Below the pieces are notes generated by a model. The model saw nothing but the letters and a program-made list of their open reading frames with translations, ran no database searches and was not told where the DNA came from. From SZUA-318 sp964412015 (GTDB taxonomy: Bacteria; Gemmatimonadota; Gemmatimonadetes; Longimicrobiales; Gaopeijiaceae), in assembly GCA_964412015.1 (NCBI GenBank), contig CAYPMO010000011.1, positions 1-64,000 of the forward strand: a stretch of DNA of 64,000 nt. Direction: 5' to 3'. Positions 62,114-64,000 of this stretch are shown here, one piece after another. Positions within the stretch are counted from its first letter, which is position 1. Each line of letters starts with the position of its first letter. The position numbers were made by a program, and so were the translations under genes.

Positions 62114-62832
62114 TCGTTCGGGGCCCGTCCCATCCAGGACCCGGGCAGCTCACCGAGGATCTCGCGAACTTCCTCCCGGATCGCGTGAAGCTGGCTGCGC
62201 ACCTCCTTCTCCAAGTCGGCCGTGGGCGGCACTTCCGGTACCCCGGACCCCTCGAACAGCGAGAAGAAGAGCGCGTCCGTGTGGCCGACGCTCGCGTGCA
62301 CCACTCCCATGTCGATCGCACGGCTCAACCGCAGCAGGTCCCGCAAGGAGACCTTGGCTCGCCCAGCGAGCGGAGGCTCCTGGTACAGGATCCGGATGAC
62401 GACCTCGCGGAGGATCTGGAACTCCTCGATGACCTCTCCGGCTGCCAGGCCTCGCTTCGCGGCCATCGCCCCGAACAGCGTGGAGCACCGGATCCAGAGC
62501 GGCTCGACCTGGTCGCGGTAGGGGCCGATCATGACGGGCAGGAAGCTCGTGAGGAGCTCCAGGAACTCCTCCAGGAGGCCGTTGACGCCCCTCGCGTCCG
62601 AGGCGTACCGGCTCTGGACCTCGCGCAGCCACCGCTGTGTGATGCGAGGGACGCGCATCTCGACCCAAACGGACAACTCCAACGGCTTGACCTTTCGCTC
62701 GACCGACGGGGCAACGTCGGAGGTTCTGAAGGAAGGCTTTACCGTGATTCTCGACATCATCCACCGGGGTGGAGGTGCGGCCGCCAGAAGACGTCCGTCC
62801 GCGTCTGAAAGATGTCCCATCGAGGAAGCCAT
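62110..62832 (-). CDS. RsbRD N-terminal-like helical sensor domain protein
   Basis: A 240-residue helical protein; LLEEFLELLTSFLPVMIGPY and EEFQILREVVIRILYQEPPL suggest the RsbRD N-terminal sensor type found in stressosome proteins. There is no STAS or kinase domain. The ATG at 62832 is preceded by GAGGGG and overlaps the kinase stop region by no bases. It is between the kinase and the decarboxylase and probably in the same transcript, so it may modulate the kinase. Confidence 0.6.
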   Translation of the reverse strand: MASSMGHLSDADGRLLAAAPPPRWMMSRITVKPSFRTSDVAPSVERKVKPLELSVWVEMRVPRITQRWLREVQSRYASDARGVNGLLEEFLELLTSFLPVMIGPYRDQVEPLWIRCSTLFGAMAAKRGLAAGEVIEEFQILREVVIRILYQEPPLAGRAKVSLRDLLRLSRAIDMGVVHASVGHTDALFFSLFEGSGVPEVPPTADLEKEVRSQLHAIREEVREILGELPGSWMGRAPNE

Positions 62833-62834
62833 TG

Positions 62835-64000
62835 CTACCCCTCTCGATCCGGCTCGGCGGCCCACCTCCGGATCCTGATCCGCACACGGGTCCCCTGTCC
62901 CTCACGGCTCTCCAGGCCGACCGTCCCGCCCCACGACTCGACGAGCCGGCGCACGATGGCCAGGCCGAGTCCTGCCCCGGTGGATCGCGTGCTGAACTGC
63001 GGCTCGAAGACGCGGGCGCGGAAGCCCTCCGGGATTCCCTTTCCACTATCCACCACGCAGAGCGTGAGCCCGCCCTCGGCATCCGTGGCCGCCTCGACCC
63101 GAACGGTACCCCCGAGCGGAGAGGCGATCCGCGCGTTCTCGAGCAAGTTGACCAACACCTCCTTCATCTCCGTCGCGCGGGCGCGGACCGGCGGGAGGCC
63201 CTCGGGCACCACCGCCTCGAACCTCACCGGCCCCTCCGATCCCCGGTAGAGCGCGAGCACCTCCCGGACGACACGGCCGACGTCCACGGGCTCGAGCGGG
63301 ATACCCTCCGCGGACGGCGCGCCGAAGCGGGAGAAGCTCTTCGCGATGGCCGCCAGCCGGTCGATCTCCTCCAGTACGGCATCCGCGTTCTTCGCCAGGA
63401 TCGAATCGAAGTCCGTCCGTCGGTCCTCCCAGGCCCGACGTATGTGCTGGAGCGAGAGCTTCATCGGCGTCAGGGGGTTCTTCACCTCGTGCGCCACCTG
63501 GCGCGCCATCTCGCCCCACGCCAGGACGCGCTCCGTACGCAGCTCGTCGGTGACGTCCTCCAGGGCGACGACCGCGCCGCCGGGCTCCGTCCTGGTGCCG
63601 AGGCGGCGCGCGCGGACCCGGATGCGACGGGCGCCATCCTGGAGCTCGACGTGCGCCTCCTCACGATTCGACACGAGGAAGCCTTCGAGCCATCCCAGAA
63701 GCTCCTCGCCCAGGCTGCCCCCCGCAGGGAGGGGCTTCCCGACCGTGACGTGCTCGTCGAGAAGAGCCTCGGCCCGGGGGTTCACGAGGGTCACGCGACC
63801 GGCACCATCGAGCGCCACCATGCCCACGGCCGCCTCCTCCATGATCGCCTGGGTCCGGCGGGTCGTTCGGACGAGCTGCCGACGCGCTCGACGGAGCCTG
63901 CCGACCATCCGGTTGAACGCCCTGAAGACCGATCCGAACTCGTCGGCCCGGTCGGCGGGCAGGCGTAGCGCCAGATTGCCGGCCCCCACATGCTCCGACG
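62835..64000 (-). CDS. NtrY-like sensor histidine kinase, 5' end beyond the window
   Basis: The visible 388 residues continue past the window edge without a start. Order: HAMP (ADEFGSVFRAFNRMVGRLRR), PAS (AIMEEAAVGMVALDGAGRVT), HisKA with phospho-His in ARQVAHEVKNPLTPMKLSLQ, and HATPase (LVNLLENARIASPLGGTVRV, VVDSGKGIPEGFR, GAGLGLAIVRRLVESWGG). This is the NtrY layout. The partner NtrX/NtrC gene is not adjacent; the activator at 51683 is a candidate only by class. Confidence 0.9.
   Translation of the reverse strand, partial: SEHVGAGNLALRLPADRADEFGSVFRAFNRMVGRLRRARRQLVRTTRRTQAIMEEAAVGMVALDGAGRVTLVNPRAEALLDEHVTVGKPLPAGGSLGEELLGWLEGFLVSNREEAHVELQDGARRIRVRARRLGTRTEPGGAVVALEDVTDELRTERVLAWGEMARQVAHEVKNPLTPMKLSLQHIRRAWEDRRTDFDSILAKNADAVLEEIDRLAAIAKSFSRFGAPSAEGIPLEPVDVGRVVREVLALYRGSEGPVRFEAVVPEGLPPVRARATEMKEVLVNLLENARIASPLGGTVRVEAATDAEGGLTLCVVDSGKGIPEGFRARVFEPQFSTRSTGAGLGLAIVRRLVESWGGTVGLESREGQGTRVRIRIRRWAAEPDREG

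Overview
The window is a dense chromosomal segment from a GC-rich, Gram-negative bacterium. Outer-membrane features include a TonB-dependent receptor, a probable outer-membrane barrel protein and several lipoproteins. Two long MacB-like orphan permeases, one behind a PadR gene, together with GC-rich housekeeping genes fit Gemmatimonadota or a nearby phylum. There is no rRNA in the window, so this placement is inference. I see no insertion sequence, prophage, CRISPR array or tRNA gene.

Left part (1-9,900), minus strand: a translation and RNA-maturation operon rimP-nusA-ylxQ-infB-ylxP-rbfA-truB-ribF. It starts from a clear sigma-70 promoter, and its short leader carries a terminator-like hairpin just before rimP. 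Upstream lie a phasin-like coiled-coil gene and murA, whose product has Asp instead of the catalytic Cys. The divergent plus-strand operon (9,900-16,356) links a PTS EIIA-like protein, a PII-like protein, two CPA2 cation:proton antiporters, an intact NadE-type glutaminase domain, a NAD-synthetase-like protein without its ATP loop, a membrane coiled-coil protein and a Zn-dependent phospholipase C-like protein.

Middle (16,360-38,460): a duplicated-domain lipoprotein; a minus-strand group (lipoprotein, serS, histidine kinase, UvrD/PcrA helicase); a divergent plus-strand operon (receiver protein, mannose-1-phosphate guanylyltransferase probably starting at CTG, GlmU-like acyltransferase, metallo-beta-lactamase-fold hydrolase) closed by a terminator; a thioredoxin-fold lipoprotein; a coiled-coil/barrel outer-membrane protein; and an 889-residue tandem fusion of two tyrosine phenol-lyase/tryptophanase domains. 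In that fusion each half has kept the active-site motifs the other has lost. Next come a PadR regulator with a pair of palindromic operators, two orphan permeases and a lipoprotein hydrolase.

Right part: a long minus-strand growth cluster lepB, sigma factor, rplM-rpsI-rpsB-tsf-pyrH-frr-uppS-cdsA-dxr-rseP, with a strong promoter before rplM. Then come a secreted matrixin-like protease, a cobalamin riboswitch in front of a BtuB-like receptor, a sigma-54 activator group with thpR and a NifS-like gene, comM, and the three-gene proton-translocating transhydrogenase operon pntAA-pntAB-pntB with a strong terminator. The last group is a PLP decarboxylase, an RsbRD-like sensor domain and an NtrY-like kinase whose 5' end is cut by the window edge.

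The two most unusual items are the complementary lyase fusion (28,803-31,472) and the antiporter/PII/EIIA/degenerate NAD-synthetase operon (9,900-16,356).
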